Shown piece by piece: positions 34,443-43,891 of a stretch of DNA of 64,000 nt. Within the stretch, counting starts at the first letter, position 1. Each line of letters starts with the position of its first letter. Where the stretch lies: NCBI RefSeq assembly GCF_013410105.1, contig NZ_JACCCJ010000001.1, forward strand, positions 930,001 through 994,000, written 5' to 3'. Made by a program: the position numbers and the translations under genes. Source of the DNA: Sphingopyxis sp. JAI108 (GTDB lineage: Bacteria > Pseudomonadota > Alphaproteobacteria > Sphingomonadales > Sphingomonadaceae). Below the pieces are notes generated by a model. The model made no database searches and had not been told where the DNA came from. It worked only from the letters and a program-made list of their open reading frames with translations.

Positions 34443-36653
34443 ATGCGTCTTAAACTATCTCTCATGCTCGCCGCCGCGCTCGTTTCCGCCACGCCGGCAC
34501 CCGCGGTCGCCCAATATACGCTCAACGTCCGCGACGCCGACATCCGCGCCTTCATCCAGGACGCGGCGCGGATCACCGGGCGCACCTTCGTCATCGACGG
34601 GCGCGTCAACGGCAAGGTGTCGGTCGTCACCGACCGGCCGCTGTCGCGCAGCGAATATTTCGAGATATTCCTTGCCACCTTGCGCTCGAACGGCCTCGTC
34701 GCGGTGCCGGGGCCGAACGGCAGCTACCGCGTCCAGCCGATCGACGGCGCCGCGGCACAGCCCGGCCGCATCGGCAGCGGCGGCGCGGCGCAGAACCAGT
34801 TCGTCACCGAAATCATCCGCCTCCGCCATATCGACGCCGTCGCTGCGGTCGAAACGCTGCGCCCGCTCGTCAGCGCGCAAGGTTCGCTGACCGCGAACCG
34901 CAACGCCAACAGCCTCGTCGTCGCCGACTTCGCCGACAATATCCGCCGCATCCGGGCGCTTGCGTCGAGCATCGACCGCGACAGCTCGACCAGCCAGATC
35001 GTGACGCTGAAAAACGCGGGCGCGCGCGAAATCGCCGCCGCGTTGCAGGCGCTCGTCCCGGCAGCGGGCGAGGGCGCGCGCGCGCCGGTCGCGATCGTCC
35101 CGATCGACAGCAGCAACGCGATCGCGCTCCGGGGCGACCAGGCGCTTGTCGCGCGCTTCGTTTCGATGGCGAACGATCTCGATGCCAAGGCGGCGGGGGG
35201 CACCGAACTGCGCGTCTACTGGCTCGAACATGCCAATGCCGAAACCCTGCTTCCGACGCTCCAGCAACTGATCGGCGGCGGCAGCGACCCGGCGCAAAAG
35301 GCCGGCCTGCCGCCAGCGACGTCGTCGTCCTCTTCCTCGTCGTCGGGCGGCAACAGCACACCCGCGCCGGCACCCGCGGCGACCACGTCGGCATCGACCG
35401 GCGCGGGCGGCACCGGCAGCATCTCGACCCGTGGTCCCGCCATCGTCACGCGTTACGAAGGCGCCAATGCGATCATTGTCGCCGCCAACAGCGAAGTGCA
35501 GCGAATGCTCGGCGAACTGATCCGCCAGCTCGACAGTCGCCGCCAACAGGTGCTCGTCGAGGCGATCGTCGTCGAGATCGGCGACGATGCCGCAAAACGC
35601 CTCGGCGTCCAGTTCCTGCTCGGCGGCAAGAATATCCCGTTCGTCGCGACGAGCTACAGCAATGCGTCGCCGAACATATTGACGCTCGGCGGCGCCTATG
35701 CGTCGACACAGCTTCAGCAGGAAACGACAACCGTCGACGGCACCACGGTCGTTACCCAGACGTCGAGCGCGCTCGGCAACAGTTTGCAGGAAGCCGCCGC
35801 AGCGTCGCTGCTTTCGGCGACCGGCGGCTTTGCCGGCTTCGCGGGTGACATCGGCAAGAACACCATCTTCGGCGCGATCATCAATGCCGTGAAATCGGAC
35901 ACGACGTCGAACCTGCTCGCGACGCCGCACATCGTCACGCTCGACAATCAGGCGGCGAAATTCCTCGTCGGGCAGGAAGTGCCGATCACGACGGGCGAAG
36001 CGCTTTCCGACAATTTCGACGAAGCCTTCCGCACCGTGCAGCGCGAAGAGGTCGGCATCAAGCTCGACGTCACGCCGCAGGTCAACGGCGCGGGCGAGGT
36101 CAAGCTCTTCCTTCGCCAGGAAGTGTCGAGCGTCGCGGGGCCGGTATCCTCGCGCAACAGCGACCTCATCCTCAACAAGCGCTCGTTCGAAACCGTGCTG
36201 ACCGTCGATGACGGCGAAATCCTCGCGATCGGCGGCCTGCTCAACGACGACGAGCGCCGGACGATCGAACGCATTCCGCTGCTCAGCGACATCCCGCTCA
36301 TCGGCGAGCTGTTCAAATCGCGTAGCCGGACGCGCGCGAAGACCAACCTTATGGTCTTCATCCGCCCGACCATCCTGAAAAGCCGCGAGGACAATGCCGC
36401 GCTCACCGCGCGCCGCTATGGCTATATCCGCAATTTCCAGCTGCAGCGGAATCCCGACGTCGAACCCGCGATCGACACGCTGGTGCGCGACTATATGGGC
36501 ACGACCCCGCCGTCGCCGCCGACGTCGGCCGACGTCACGGTCGGCCCCGTCAATCTGCCCGAACTGCGCGGTCCCGACGGCAGCGTCACGCCGACCGACG
36601 TTCCCCCCTCGACGTCGCAGGCGCCGACGCCGCCTGCCGGAGACTATCCGTGA
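34443..36653 (+). CDS. gspD: Type II secretion system secretin GspD
   Basis: The product is 736 aa with a signal peptide ending AVAQ. N0 domain (LNVRDADIRAFIQDAARITG), N1-N3 domains with a Ser-rich linker inside N3 (residues about 295-320), and the C-terminal secretin barrel with VPITTGEA, VGIKLDVTPQV and GGLLNDDE. GspD forms the outer-membrane pentadecameric channel. The Pro-rich C-terminal tail (after residue 690) resembles an S-domain region, yet no pilotin gene gspS is present here. It starts five bases after gspC and its stop overlaps gspE (GTGA). Confidence 0.95.
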   Translation: MRLKLSLMLAAALVSATPAPAVAQYTLNVRDADIRAFIQDAARITGRTFVIDGRVNGKVSVVTDRPLSRSEYFEIFLATLRSNGLVAVPGPNGSYRVQPIDGAAAQPGRIGSGGAAQNQFVTEIIRLRHIDAVAAVETLRPLVSAQGSLTANRNANSLVVADFADNIRRIRALASSIDRDSSTSQIVTLKNAGAREIAAALQALVPAAGEGARAPVAIVPIDSSNAIALRGDQALVARFVSMANDLDAKAAGGTELRVYWLEHANAETLLPTLQQLIGGGSDPAQKAGLPPATSSSSSSSSGGNSTPAPAPAATTSASTGAGGTGSISTRGPAIVTRYEGANAIIVAANSEVQRMLGELIRQLDSRRQQVLVEAIVVEIGDDAAKRLGVQFLLGGKNIPFVATSYSNASPNILTLGGAYASTQLQQETTTVDGTTVVTQTSSALGNSLQEAAAASLLSATGGFAGFAGDIGKNTIFGAIINAVKSDTTSNLLATPHIVTLDNQAAKFLVGQEVPITTGEALSDNFDEAFRTVQREEVGIKLDVTPQVNGAGEVKLFLRQEVSSVAGPVSSRNSDLILNKRSFETVLTVDDGEILAIGGLLNDDERRTIERIPLLSDIPLIGELFKSRSRTRAKTNLMVFIRPTILKSREDNAALTARRYGYIRNFQLQRNPDVEPAIDTLVRDYMGTTPPSPPTSADVTVGPVNLPELRGPDGSVTPTDVPPSTSQAPTPPAGDYP

Positions 36654-38143
36654 CCGACATCGAACCGGCGGCGCCTCCTCCGGCGCCGGTTGATATTCCC
36701 TACGGCTTTGCCCGCGCACATGGCGTCGTGATCGCGCCGGGCGAAAACGGCGTCTGGCTCGCGACGCTGCGCGAGGACGGCGACCCTGCGGTGCTGATCG
36801 AGGTCAAACGCTACCTCGCACAGCCGCTGCGCGTCGTGACTGCCAGCGCCGCCGATTTCGACCGGCTGCTGTCGGATCATTATGCGGTCGACAGCTCGGC
36901 CGCGGCGATGGCGGGTTCGCTCGACGGCAGCGACCTCGATCTCGGCATCCCCAGCGCCGAGGACCTGCTCGACAGCGCCGACGACGCCCCGGCGATCCGC
37001 CTGATCAACGCGATCATCGCGGAGGCGGTGCGGCAGGGGGTCAGCGACATCCATATCGAGCCCTATGAAAGCGGGCTCGTCGTGCGCATGCGCGCCGACG
37101 GCGTGCTGCGCGAACATCTGCGCATGCCGCCCCACGTCGCCCCCGTCGTCGTCAGCCGCATCAAGGTGATGGCGCGCCTCGACATCGCCGAGCGCCGCGT
37201 GCCGCAGGACGGCCGCATCGGGCTCACGCTCGCGGGCAAGGCGGTCGACGTCCGCGTCTCGACGCTGCCCAGCCGCGCGGGCGAGCGGGTCGTGATGCGT
37301 ATCCTCGACAAGGATGCGGCGGGGATCGACTTCGACGTGCTCGGCCTCTCGGGCGAGGCCGACCGGATTTTGCGCGAGGCGCTCGCCGAACCCAACGGCA
37401 TCATCCTCGTCACCGGGCCGACCGGATCGGGCAAGACGACGACGCTCTACGCCGCATTGAAACAGCTCAACGACGGCCAGCGCAATATCCTGACCGTCGA
37501 GGATCCGGTCGAATATGCCGTCGACGGCGTCGGGCAGACGCAGGTGAACAGCAAGGTCGGGCTCGACTTCGCCGCCGGTCTCCGCGCCATCCTGCGCCAG
37601 GATCCCGACGTCGTGATGGTCGGCGAAATCCGCGACCGCGAGACCGCCGACATCGCGGTGCAGGCCTCGCTCACCGGGCACCTCGTCCTCTCGACCGTGC
37701 ACACCAACGATGCGGTGGGCGCGATAACGCGTCTTAAGGATTTGAAAGTAGAGCCTTTTCTTCTAGCCTCCACCCTCCGCGCCGTCCTCGCGCAACGACT
37801 TGTGCGCAAACTTTGCGACAATTGCCGCGAACCGGTGCAGGCCGACAACAGCGTCGCCGCCATCCTCGGGCTCGACATCGGCACCGTGATCTGGCGCCCC
37901 AAGGGCTGCGATCACTGCGGCGGCACAGGGTTCAAGGGCCGCATCGGCGTGTTCGAGGCGATCAAGGTCGATGAAACCGTCCGGCGCTATATCTACGCCG
38001 GCGGCGACGAATCGATGATCACGCGCCACGCCTTCCTCAAATCGCCGACGCTCGCCTCGGCGGCGCGGGCAATGGTCGCGAAGGGGCTGACGACCGCCGA
38101 AGAGGCGATCCGCATCGCGCGGCGCGAGGAAATCGATGCCTGA
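36650..38143 (+). CDS. gspE: Type II secretion system ATPase GspE
   Basis: The product is 497 aa, a cytoplasmic hexameric ATPase powering pseudopilus assembly. Walker A GPTGSGKTTTLY near residues 256-267, Asp-box and Walker B ILRQDPDVVMVGEIRD, His-box TGHLVLSTVHTND, and a C-terminal zinc-binding CDNC/CDHC pair characteristic of GspE. The start is GTG 36650 overlapping the gspD stop; the 8-base overlap with gspF (ATGCCTGA) indicates coupling. Confidence 0.96.
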   Translation: MTDIEPAAPPPAPVDIPYGFARAHGVVIAPGENGVWLATLREDGDPAVLIEVKRYLAQPLRVVTASAADFDRLLSDHYAVDSSAAAMAGSLDGSDLDLGIPSAEDLLDSADDAPAIRLINAIIAEAVRQGVSDIHIEPYESGLVVRMRADGVLREHLRMPPHVAPVVVSRIKVMARLDIAERRVPQDGRIGLTLAGKAVDVRVSTLPSRAGERVVMRILDKDAAGIDFDVLGLSGEADRILREALAEPNGIILVTGPTGSGKTTTLYAALKQLNDGQRNILTVEDPVEYAVDGVGQTQVNSKVGLDFAAGLRAILRQDPDVVMVGEIRDRETADIAVQASLTGHLVLSTVHTNDAVGAITRLKDLKVEPFLLASTLRAVLAQRLVRKLCDNCREPVQADNSVAAILGLDIGTVIWRPKGCDHCGGTGFKGRIGVFEAIKVDETVRRYIYAGGDESMITRHAFLKSPTLASAARAMVAKGLTTAEEAIRIARREEIDA

Positions 38144-39350
38144 TTATCGCTATGTGGCGATCGATCCGCAGGGCCGCGAGCGCAAGGGACGGCTGACCGC
38201 CACGAACGACGACGCGGCGCGCGCGGACCTGGTCCGCCGCAAATTCCATATCGTTGCGGTCGAGGCGGCGGGCGCGAAGCCCACGGGCCGCTCGCTGCTC
38301 GCCTTTCGCAAGAACAAGCTCGGCAGCAAGGAACTCGCGCTGTTCACGCGCCAGCTCGCGACGCTCGCCGAAGTCGCGCCGCTCGAAGAGGCGCTACGCA
38401 CATTGACACGGCAGAGCGAGGCCGAAAGCGCGCGCGCCGTCGTCGGCGACGTCCACGCCGGCCTGCTCGAAGGCCGTCGCCTCGCCGATGCGATGGGCCG
38501 TCAGCCGGCCAGCTTCCCGCCGCTCTATCGCGCGATGGTCGCGGCGGGCGAGACGACGGGCAGCCTGACGACGATCCTCGCGCGCCTCGCCGACCTGCTC
38601 GAACGCCAGGCCGAAGTCCGCGGCAAACTGATTGCCGCGCTCGCCTATCCGATCGTGCTCGCGGTGGTGGCGATCGGCGTGGTTGCGGCGTTGATGATCT
38701 TCGTCGTTCCGCGGGTCGTCGAACAATTCACCGATACGGGCCAACAGCTCCCGTTCCTGACCCGCGCGGTGATCGCCATTTCAAGCTTCGCCGCCAATTG
38801 GTGGTGGCTGATCGCGCTGCTGATCGCCGCTGCCACGTTCGGCTGGGTCGCCGCGCTGCGACGCCCGGCGTTCAAGGCCGCGGTCGATGCGCGGCTGCTT
38901 CGTCTGCCGCTCCTGGGGCGTCTGCTCCGTGATCTCTATGCGGCGCGCTTCGCCCGAACGCTCTCGACGATGGTGTCGAGCCGCCTGCCGCTTGTCGAAG
39001 GGCTGAAGCTGACGGTGCCGACGATCCGCAATGCCGCGCTCGCCAGCGCGACGGCGCATATCGTCGATCAGGTGCGTGCCGGCGGCGGCCTGTCCACAGC
39101 GCTGCGCGACGCCGGGGTTTTTCCGCCGCTGCTCGTCTATATGACGGCGAGTGGTGAAAGCGCCGGGCGGCTCGAAGTCATGCTCGAACGCGCCGCCGAC
39201 TATCTCGAACGCGAATTCGACCGCTTTACGGCTGCGTCGATGGCGCTTCTCGAACCTGTCATAATTGTCGTTATGGGGTCATGCGTTGCCCTTATCATCC
39301 TCGCCATCCTGCTTCCGATCCTTCAGTTGCAGAACCTAGCCGGACTATGA
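38136..39350 (+). CDS. gspF: Type II secretion system inner-membrane platform protein GspF
   Basis: The product is 404 aa with two repeated GspF domains (ELALFTRQLATLAEVAPLEEAL and ARFARTLSTMVSSRLPLVEG) and three transmembrane segments, near residues 170-190, 210-232 and 373-395. Starts with PDYRYVAIDPQG as usual. It contacts GspE and GspL and anchors pseudopilin polymerisation. Its stop overlaps gspG by ATGA. Confidence 0.95.
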   Translation: MPDYRYVAIDPQGRERKGRLTATNDDAARADLVRRKFHIVAVEAAGAKPTGRSLLAFRKNKLGSKELALFTRQLATLAEVAPLEEALRTLTRQSEAESARAVVGDVHAGLLEGRRLADAMGRQPASFPPLYRAMVAAGETTGSLTTILARLADLLERQAEVRGKLIAALAYPIVLAVVAIGVVAALMIFVVPRVVEQFTDTGQQLPFLTRAVIAISSFAANWWWLIALLIAAATFGWVAALRRPAFKAAVDARLLRLPLLGRLLRDLYAARFARTLSTMVSSRLPLVEGLKLTVPTIRNAALASATAHIVDQVRAGGGLSTALRDAGVFPPLLVYMTASGESAGRLEVMLERAADYLEREFDRFTAASMALLEPVIIVVMGSCVALIILAILLPILQLQNLAGL

Positions 39351-39844
39351 AAATGTCGCTGATGCAGCTATTCCTTCACCTGATGCTCGATACCGCCCGC
39401 CCGCCCGTGCACCGCCGCCGCAAGAAGGATGAGCGCGGCTTTACCCTGACCGAATTGATGGTCGTCATCTTCATCATCGGGCTGCTCGCCACGGTGGTGA
39501 TGATCAACGTCCTGCCGAGCCAGGATCGCGCGATGGTGACGAAGGCGAAAGCCGACATTTCGACGCTCGAAAACGCCCTCGAGCAATATCGGCTCGACAA
39601 TCTGACCTACCCGGCCTCGACCGACGGGCTGAACGCGCTCGTCACTGCGCCGCCTGCGCTAGCGCAGCCCGAACGTTATCGCCGCGGTGGCTATATCAAG
39701 AAACTGCCCGCCGATCCTTGGGGGCGCCCTTATAATTATCAGGCGCCGGGGCCGAACGGGAAGGCGTTCGACGTCTGGTCGCTCGGTGCCGACGGCGCCC
39801 CCGGCGGGACCGACGACAATGCGGATATTCGCAGCGACAATTAA
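39347..39844 (+). CDS. gspG: Major pseudopilin GspG
   Basis: The product is 165 aa before processing. The prepilin site is DERG|FTLTELMVV with Glu at +5, followed by the hydrophobic helix and the GspG C-terminal hallmarks YPASTDGLNALV, KKLPADPWGRPY and GGTDDNADI (calcium site). The leader before the cleavage site is 31 residues from ATG 39347, much longer than usual; ATG 39383 would still give 19. The start at 39347 is kept because it overlaps the gspF stop, like the other junctions in this operon. Stacked GspG subunits form the secretion piston. Confidence 0.93.
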   Translation: MKMSLMQLFLHLMLDTARPPVHRRRKKDERGFTLTELMVVIFIIGLLATVVMINVLPSQDRAMVTKAKADISTLENALEQYRLDNLTYPASTDGLNALVTAPPALAQPERYRRGGYIKKLPADPWGRPYNYQAPGPNGKAFDVWSLGADGAPGGTDDNADIRSDN

Positions 39845-40301
39845 GGCGCGCGCGCGTCCCCCCGCCAACGGCTTCACCCTTGTCGAACTGATGGTCGTGC
39901 TCGCGATCATGGCACTTGCGGCAACGGCCGTGGTGCTGACCATCCCCGGGGAAGAGCGCACTGTGCGCAGCGAGGCCGACAGGCTCGCCGCGCGCCTTGC
40001 CGCCGCGCGCGATGTGGCGGTGATCGAGGGGCGCAGCGTCGCGGTCAATTTCGCGCCGTCAGGTTACGGGTTCGAACGGCGGATTGCGGGCGAATGGCAG
40101 CCGCTTCCCGGTCGCGCCTTCGAACGGCGGAACTGGTCCGGCAACGTCCGCTTCGAGGCGGGCGACGGTCGCGGCGCGGCGCGCCTGCTTTTCGACCGGG
40201 TCGGTACCAGCCCGACGCCGCAGGCCATAGTGCTGGCCGGCGGCGACGCGCGCGAAGTGGTGCGCGTCTCCGCCACCGGGGAGGTCAGTCGTGGCCAGTG
40301 A
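39819..40301 (+). CDS. gspH: Minor pseudopilin GspH
   Basis: The product is 160 aa. The prepilin cleavage site is PANG|FTLVELMVV with Glu +5, after a 21-residue leader. ATG 39819 lies within the 3' end of gspG (26-base overlap), so translation is likely coupled. GspH-like middle region with AARLAAARDVAVIEGRSVAV. GspH is a minor pseudopilin in the tip complex. Confidence 0.9.
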   Translation: MRIFAATIKARARPPANGFTLVELMVVLAIMALAATAVVLTIPGEERTVRSEADRLAARLAAARDVAVIEGRSVAVNFAPSGYGFERRIAGEWQPLPGRAFERRNWSGNVRFEAGDGRGAARLLFDRVGTSPTPQAIVLAGGDAREVVRVSATGEVSRGQ

Positions 40302-40656
40302 GCGTGAAAGCGGGTTTACGCTGCTGGAAATGCTGGTTGCGCTCAGCGTCATCAGCATCGCCGCGCTCGCGCTGATCCGCCTCGACGCCTATGCGATCCG
40401 CACCGCGGGCGACCTCGACGAAAGCACGATGGCGGGCATCGTCGCCCAAAACCGCGCGGTCGAACTGTGGACCGACCCGGCCCCGCCGACGATCGGCAAC
40501 AGTGCGATCGGCGTCGCCAACGCGGGGCGCAACTGGCGCGTCGAACAACGTGTCGCCAGGACCGCCGATAACGCGCTGCTGCGCATCGACCTACTCGTCC
40601 GGCCCGAAAGCGGACGCGGGCAAGCGGCGCTGACGATCATCCGGCCATCGCAATGA
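40291..40656 (+). CDS. gspI: Minor pseudopilin GspI
   Basis: The product is 121 aa. GTG 40291 has GGGGAGG (40278-40284) upstream and overlaps gspH by 11 bases. Processing site ESG|FTLLEMLVAL with Glu +5 and a short leader. C-terminal GspI features: NRAVELW and RNWRVEQRV. GspI starts the I-J-K tip complex. Confidence 0.92.
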   Translation: MASERESGFTLLEMLVALSVISIAALALIRLDAYAIRTAGDLDESTMAGIVAQNRAVELWTDPAPPTIGNSAIGVANAGRNWRVEQRVARTADNALLRIDLLVRPESGRGQAALTIIRPSQ

Positions 40657-41261
40657 GGGACGAACGCGGCTTCACGCTTGTAGAAATGCTCGTCGCGCTG
40701 TCGATCTTCGCGGCGATCGCGGCGATGGGCGTCGGCCTTTTGCGCGCCAGCGTCGATACGCAGGATGCGGTGCAGGAACGGCTGAAGGCGATGGGCGGCA
40801 TCAACCGGCTGCGTGCCGTGATGGCGAACGATCTGGCGCAGGCGGTCCAACGATCGACGCGCGGCCCCGCGGGTGAGGCCATTCCGGCTTTCATCGGGTC
40901 GTCGAACGGCTTTGCCTTTGTGCATGGCGGCGCCGGCTCGCTCGATGGCAGCCCGCGCCCGAATGTCGAGCGAGTGGGCTATGCGCTTGTGGGGGAAGAG
41001 TGGCGCCGCGCGGCGCAGCCGATGCTCGACGGAACCGCGCTTGGCGACGGGGACCGGCTGGTGGGCGAGGTCGCGGCGGTGGCGGTGCGGTATCGCGACG
41101 AGCGGGGCAATTGGAGTGAAAGCTGGATTTCGGAACCGGGCGACCGATTGCCGCGCGCGGTGGAGGTAAGGCTGACGCGCACGGGGCGCGAGGCGCTGAC
41201 GATGTCGTTCCTGACCGCTCCGACGCTGCCGCCGCCGGTCGCTGGAGAGCCTGCACCATGA
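40653..41261 (+). CDS. gspJ: Minor pseudopilin GspJ
   Basis: The product is 202 aa. ATG 40653 overlaps the gspI stop (ATGA). Processing site DERG|FTLVEMLVAL with Glu +5. RLRAVMANDLAQAVQR, then a beta-rich region with NGFAFVHGG and RVGYALVGEEW, match GspJ. Part of the pseudopilus tip complex with GspI and GspK. Confidence 0.92.
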   Translation: MRDERGFTLVEMLVALSIFAAIAAMGVGLLRASVDTQDAVQERLKAMGGINRLRAVMANDLAQAVQRSTRGPAGEAIPAFIGSSNGFAFVHGGAGSLDGSPRPNVERVGYALVGEEWRRAAQPMLDGTALGDGDRLVGEVAAVAVRYRDERGNWSESWISEPGDRLPRAVEVRLTRTGREALTMSFLTAPTLPPPVAGEPAP

Positions 41262-42265
41262 CGCGCGACGCGACGGGTGAACGCGGCGCGGCGCTGCTCA
41301 GCGTGCTGCTGCTCGTCGCGGTGATGGCGGTTATCGCCGCGACCGCGCTCGACCGCCTGACGCTTGCGACGCGTATCGCGGGCAGCGCGGCGACGGTCGA
41401 TCAGGGACGCGCTTACACTTTCGCTGCCGAACATATCGCGCTGCGGCAGGTCGCCGATCTCGTCGGGCGCGATCCGGCCAAGCTGACGCTGGCGGGCAAT
41501 TGGCTGGGGCGCGATTTTACCCTGCCGCTGCCCGGAGGAGAAGGGCGGGCGAGGCTCACCGATGCGAATAATTGTTTCAATCTCAACAGCCTGGTCGCCG
41601 AGACGGTGCCGGGTCGGTTCGGCCAGCGATCGGGAGCGATGCGCCAGTTCGGCGAATTGATGACGCTGCTGGGGATCGAGCCGGGCGAGGCGCAGGCGAT
41701 CGCGGGGGCGGCGGCCGACTGGATCGACAGCGACGGCAATGAAGGGCGGCTCGGCGCGGAGGATAATGTCTATCGATCGATGCAAAGTGCCTATCTGCCC
41801 GCCAACCGAAAGATGGCCGATGTCAGCGAGCTTCGCGCGGTGCGCGGGGTCAGCCCCAAAATCTACGCGCGGCTCAAGCCTTGGGTCTGCGTGCTGCCGT
41901 TGACCGATCCGGTGAAGTTGAACGTGAATACACTTCTTCCCGAACAGGCGCCGCTGATTGCGATGTTGCTGCCCGGAGAAATCAGTATCGCCGACGCGCG
42001 GGCGGCGCTGGCGGCGCGCCCCGCGGGCGGCTATGGCAGCAGCGTACGATTCTGGGAGGCGAGGCCGTTCGAAGGGCGCAAGCCGCCGACCGACGTGGCC
42101 CAACAGGCGGGTGTGACCAGCCGCTGGCTCACGCTGACGACGAATGTGACGATGGGGGACGGTTTCTTGACCGCAATTTCGCTGATCGATGCCAATGGCG
42201 GGGCGCCGTCCGCAGGAATGACGCCGCCAGTCATCGTCCGCCGCGATTGGGGCGAGACCGATTGA
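41258..42265 (+). CDS. gspK: Minor pseudopilin GspK
   Basis: The product is 335 aa. ATG 41258 overlaps the gspJ stop. Cleavage site GERG|AALLSVLLL without Glu at +5, the GspK hallmark. The large globular domain includes DANNCFNLNSLV, DWIDSDGNEG and KLNVNTLLPEQAPL. It caps the pseudopilus tip. Confidence 0.93.
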   Translation: MTRDATGERGAALLSVLLLVAVMAVIAATALDRLTLATRIAGSAATVDQGRAYTFAAEHIALRQVADLVGRDPAKLTLAGNWLGRDFTLPLPGGEGRARLTDANNCFNLNSLVAETVPGRFGQRSGAMRQFGELMTLLGIEPGEAQAIAGAAADWIDSDGNEGRLGAEDNVYRSMQSAYLPANRKMADVSELRAVRGVSPKIYARLKPWVCVLPLTDPVKLNVNTLLPEQAPLIAMLLPGEISIADARAALAARPAGGYGSSVRFWEARPFEGRKPPTDVAQQAGVTSRWLTLTTNVTMGDGFLTAISLIDANGGAPSAGMTPPVIVRRDWGETD

Positions 42266-42266
42266 T

Positions 42267-43412
42267 ATGTCACGCACGCTGGTTATCTGGCTGCCGCCCG
42301 TTGCGGCGCTTCGCGAGGAAAATACGCCCTATCCCGCATGGCTGCGTATCGACGATGGGGTGATCGTCGATTCGGGGCAGGACGACGGCTGGGTTGGCGC
42401 TTGGGAAACGCCGCAGGACGAGGACGCCGACGGCCGGCTGGTCGCACTGGCGCCTGCGGCCGACGTGCCGCTGCGCTGGCTTCATTATCCGGACGCCGCT
42501 CCCGCGCAAGCCGCCGCCGCCGCGCGAATCGATGCGCTGAAGGATAGCCTTGGCGACGCGGCGTCGCTGCATGTGGTCACGGGGCAGCCGGCAGGCGAGG
42601 GGCAGGCCGTCCCGGTCGCGGTCACCACTCACGCGGCGATGGCCGCATGGGCCGACTGGCTGAAGGCGCGCGATCTGGCACCCGTCGCGATCATTCCCGC
42701 CACCGCCGCCGTGCCGCCGCCCGAGCCCGATACGCTCTGGACTGCCGAGATTGGCGGCGAGCAGGTCATCCGAAGCGCCGACCGTGCCTATCTTTCGGAC
42801 CCTGAGCTCGATCCGCTGATCGCCGGCAATCATGCTGTCGTGCCGCTCGATTCCGACCGCATGCGCGAAGCGCTGTTGCTGACTCTGGCGGCGCCGCCGC
42901 TCGACCTGCTCAGCGGTGGCTGGAAGCCGAAGCGCAGTTGGTCTGTCGACGCCGCGATGCTGCGGACGGCAAAGCTTTTGTTGGTAGCGCTCATCGCCAT
43001 CAGCGTGCTCGTTCCGGTCATTTACGCGATACGCCTCGCCGCCGACACCGGGCGCGCCGATGAAGCGGTGGTGGCGATGGCGAAAAAGGCAGGCGTCGCC
43101 GCGCCCGATCCCGCGGCGGCGGAAGCCGAACTCGACCGCCGTCTCGCGGCCGCCGGCGGCGGACCGCTTGCCTTCTCTGTCCCCGCTTCGGCGCTTTACG
43201 ACGCGATGGGGGATGCGCCCGGCGTATCGCTCAAGACGCTGTCGCATCGCACCGACGGGACGTTGTCGACGACGCTCGCCGCGCCGCGCGTCGAGGATAT
43301 CAATCAGGTGCTGCTCGCCCTTCAGGCGCGCAGCTATCGCATCACCGCGCAGCCGATGGCTGGCAGCGACGGCCAGCAAATGGCCAATATCACCATCCGG
43401 GCGGTACCATGA
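42267..43412 (+). CDS. gspL: Type II secretion system protein GspL
   Basis: The product is 381 aa. A cytoplasmic actin-like N-terminal domain is followed by one transmembrane segment (KLLLVALIAISVLVPVIYAI, near residues 236-256) and a periplasmic ferredoxin-like domain ending NITIRAV. GspL recruits GspE to the membrane and pairs with GspM. It starts one base after the gspK stop; its own stop overlaps gspM (ATGA). Confidence 0.9.
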   Translation: MSRTLVIWLPPVAALREENTPYPAWLRIDDGVIVDSGQDDGWVGAWETPQDEDADGRLVALAPAADVPLRWLHYPDAAPAQAAAAARIDALKDSLGDAASLHVVTGQPAGEGQAVPVAVTTHAAMAAWADWLKARDLAPVAIIPATAAVPPPEPDTLWTAEIGGEQVIRSADRAYLSDPELDPLIAGNHAVVPLDSDRMREALLLTLAAPPLDLLSGGWKPKRSWSVDAAMLRTAKLLLVALIAISVLVPVIYAIRLAADTGRADEAVVAMAKKAGVAAPDPAAAEAELDRRLAAAGGGPLAFSVPASALYDAMGDAPGVSLKTLSHRTDGTLSTTLAAPRVEDINQVLLALQARSYRITAQPMAGSDGQQMANITIRAVP

Positions 43413-43891
43413 CCGAGCGCTTGAAAAACTGGTGGATCGGCCTTTCGGCGCGCGAACGCTGGCTTGTCGGCGTCGCCGGCGCGCTTGCACTTGGCGTGCT
43501 GATATGGGGCCTCGCCCGCCCCGCGGTCGCGGCCTTCATCGATCTCGAAAGCGCGCATCGCGCGGCGATCGAGCGGGAGGGCCGCGTCAAGGCAAAGGTG
43601 CAGTTACTTGGCCGGAGTCCTACGAAATCTGTGGCAAAGACGGTCGATGCGATGGCGATCGACCAATTTCTTGCGCAATCGGCGGGCGAGATCGGGCTGA
43701 CGCTCGACCGCAACGAGGCAAGGGGCAGCGGGCAAGCGACAATCGCCATCGCCACCGCCAAGGCGCCGGTGCTGGTCGACTGGCTCGCTTCGCTCGAGGG
43801 GCAAGGTTTCGTCGTCGATCAACTGATTATCACTCCGGCCGCCGACGGCACCGTCGGGCTGACGGCGGAACTCCGGAAGGGCGGACAATGA
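43409..43891 (+). CDS. gspM: Type II secretion system protein GspM
   Basis: The product is 160 aa, small and bitopic: LSARERWLVGVAGALALGVLIWGL holds the transmembrane segment close to the N-terminus, and the periplasmic part forms a ferredoxin-like domain (VLVDWLASLEGQGFVVDQL). Position between gspL and gspN supports the call more than sequence, which is weakly conserved. Overlaps gspL and gspN by 4 bases each. Confidence 0.88.
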   Translation: MTERLKNWWIGLSARERWLVGVAGALALGVLIWGLARPAVAAFIDLESAHRAAIEREGRVKAKVQLLGRSPTKSVAKTVDAMAIDQFLAQSAGEIGLTLDRNEARGSGQATIAIATAKAPVLVDWLASLEGQGFVVDQLIITPAADGTVGLTAELRKGGQ

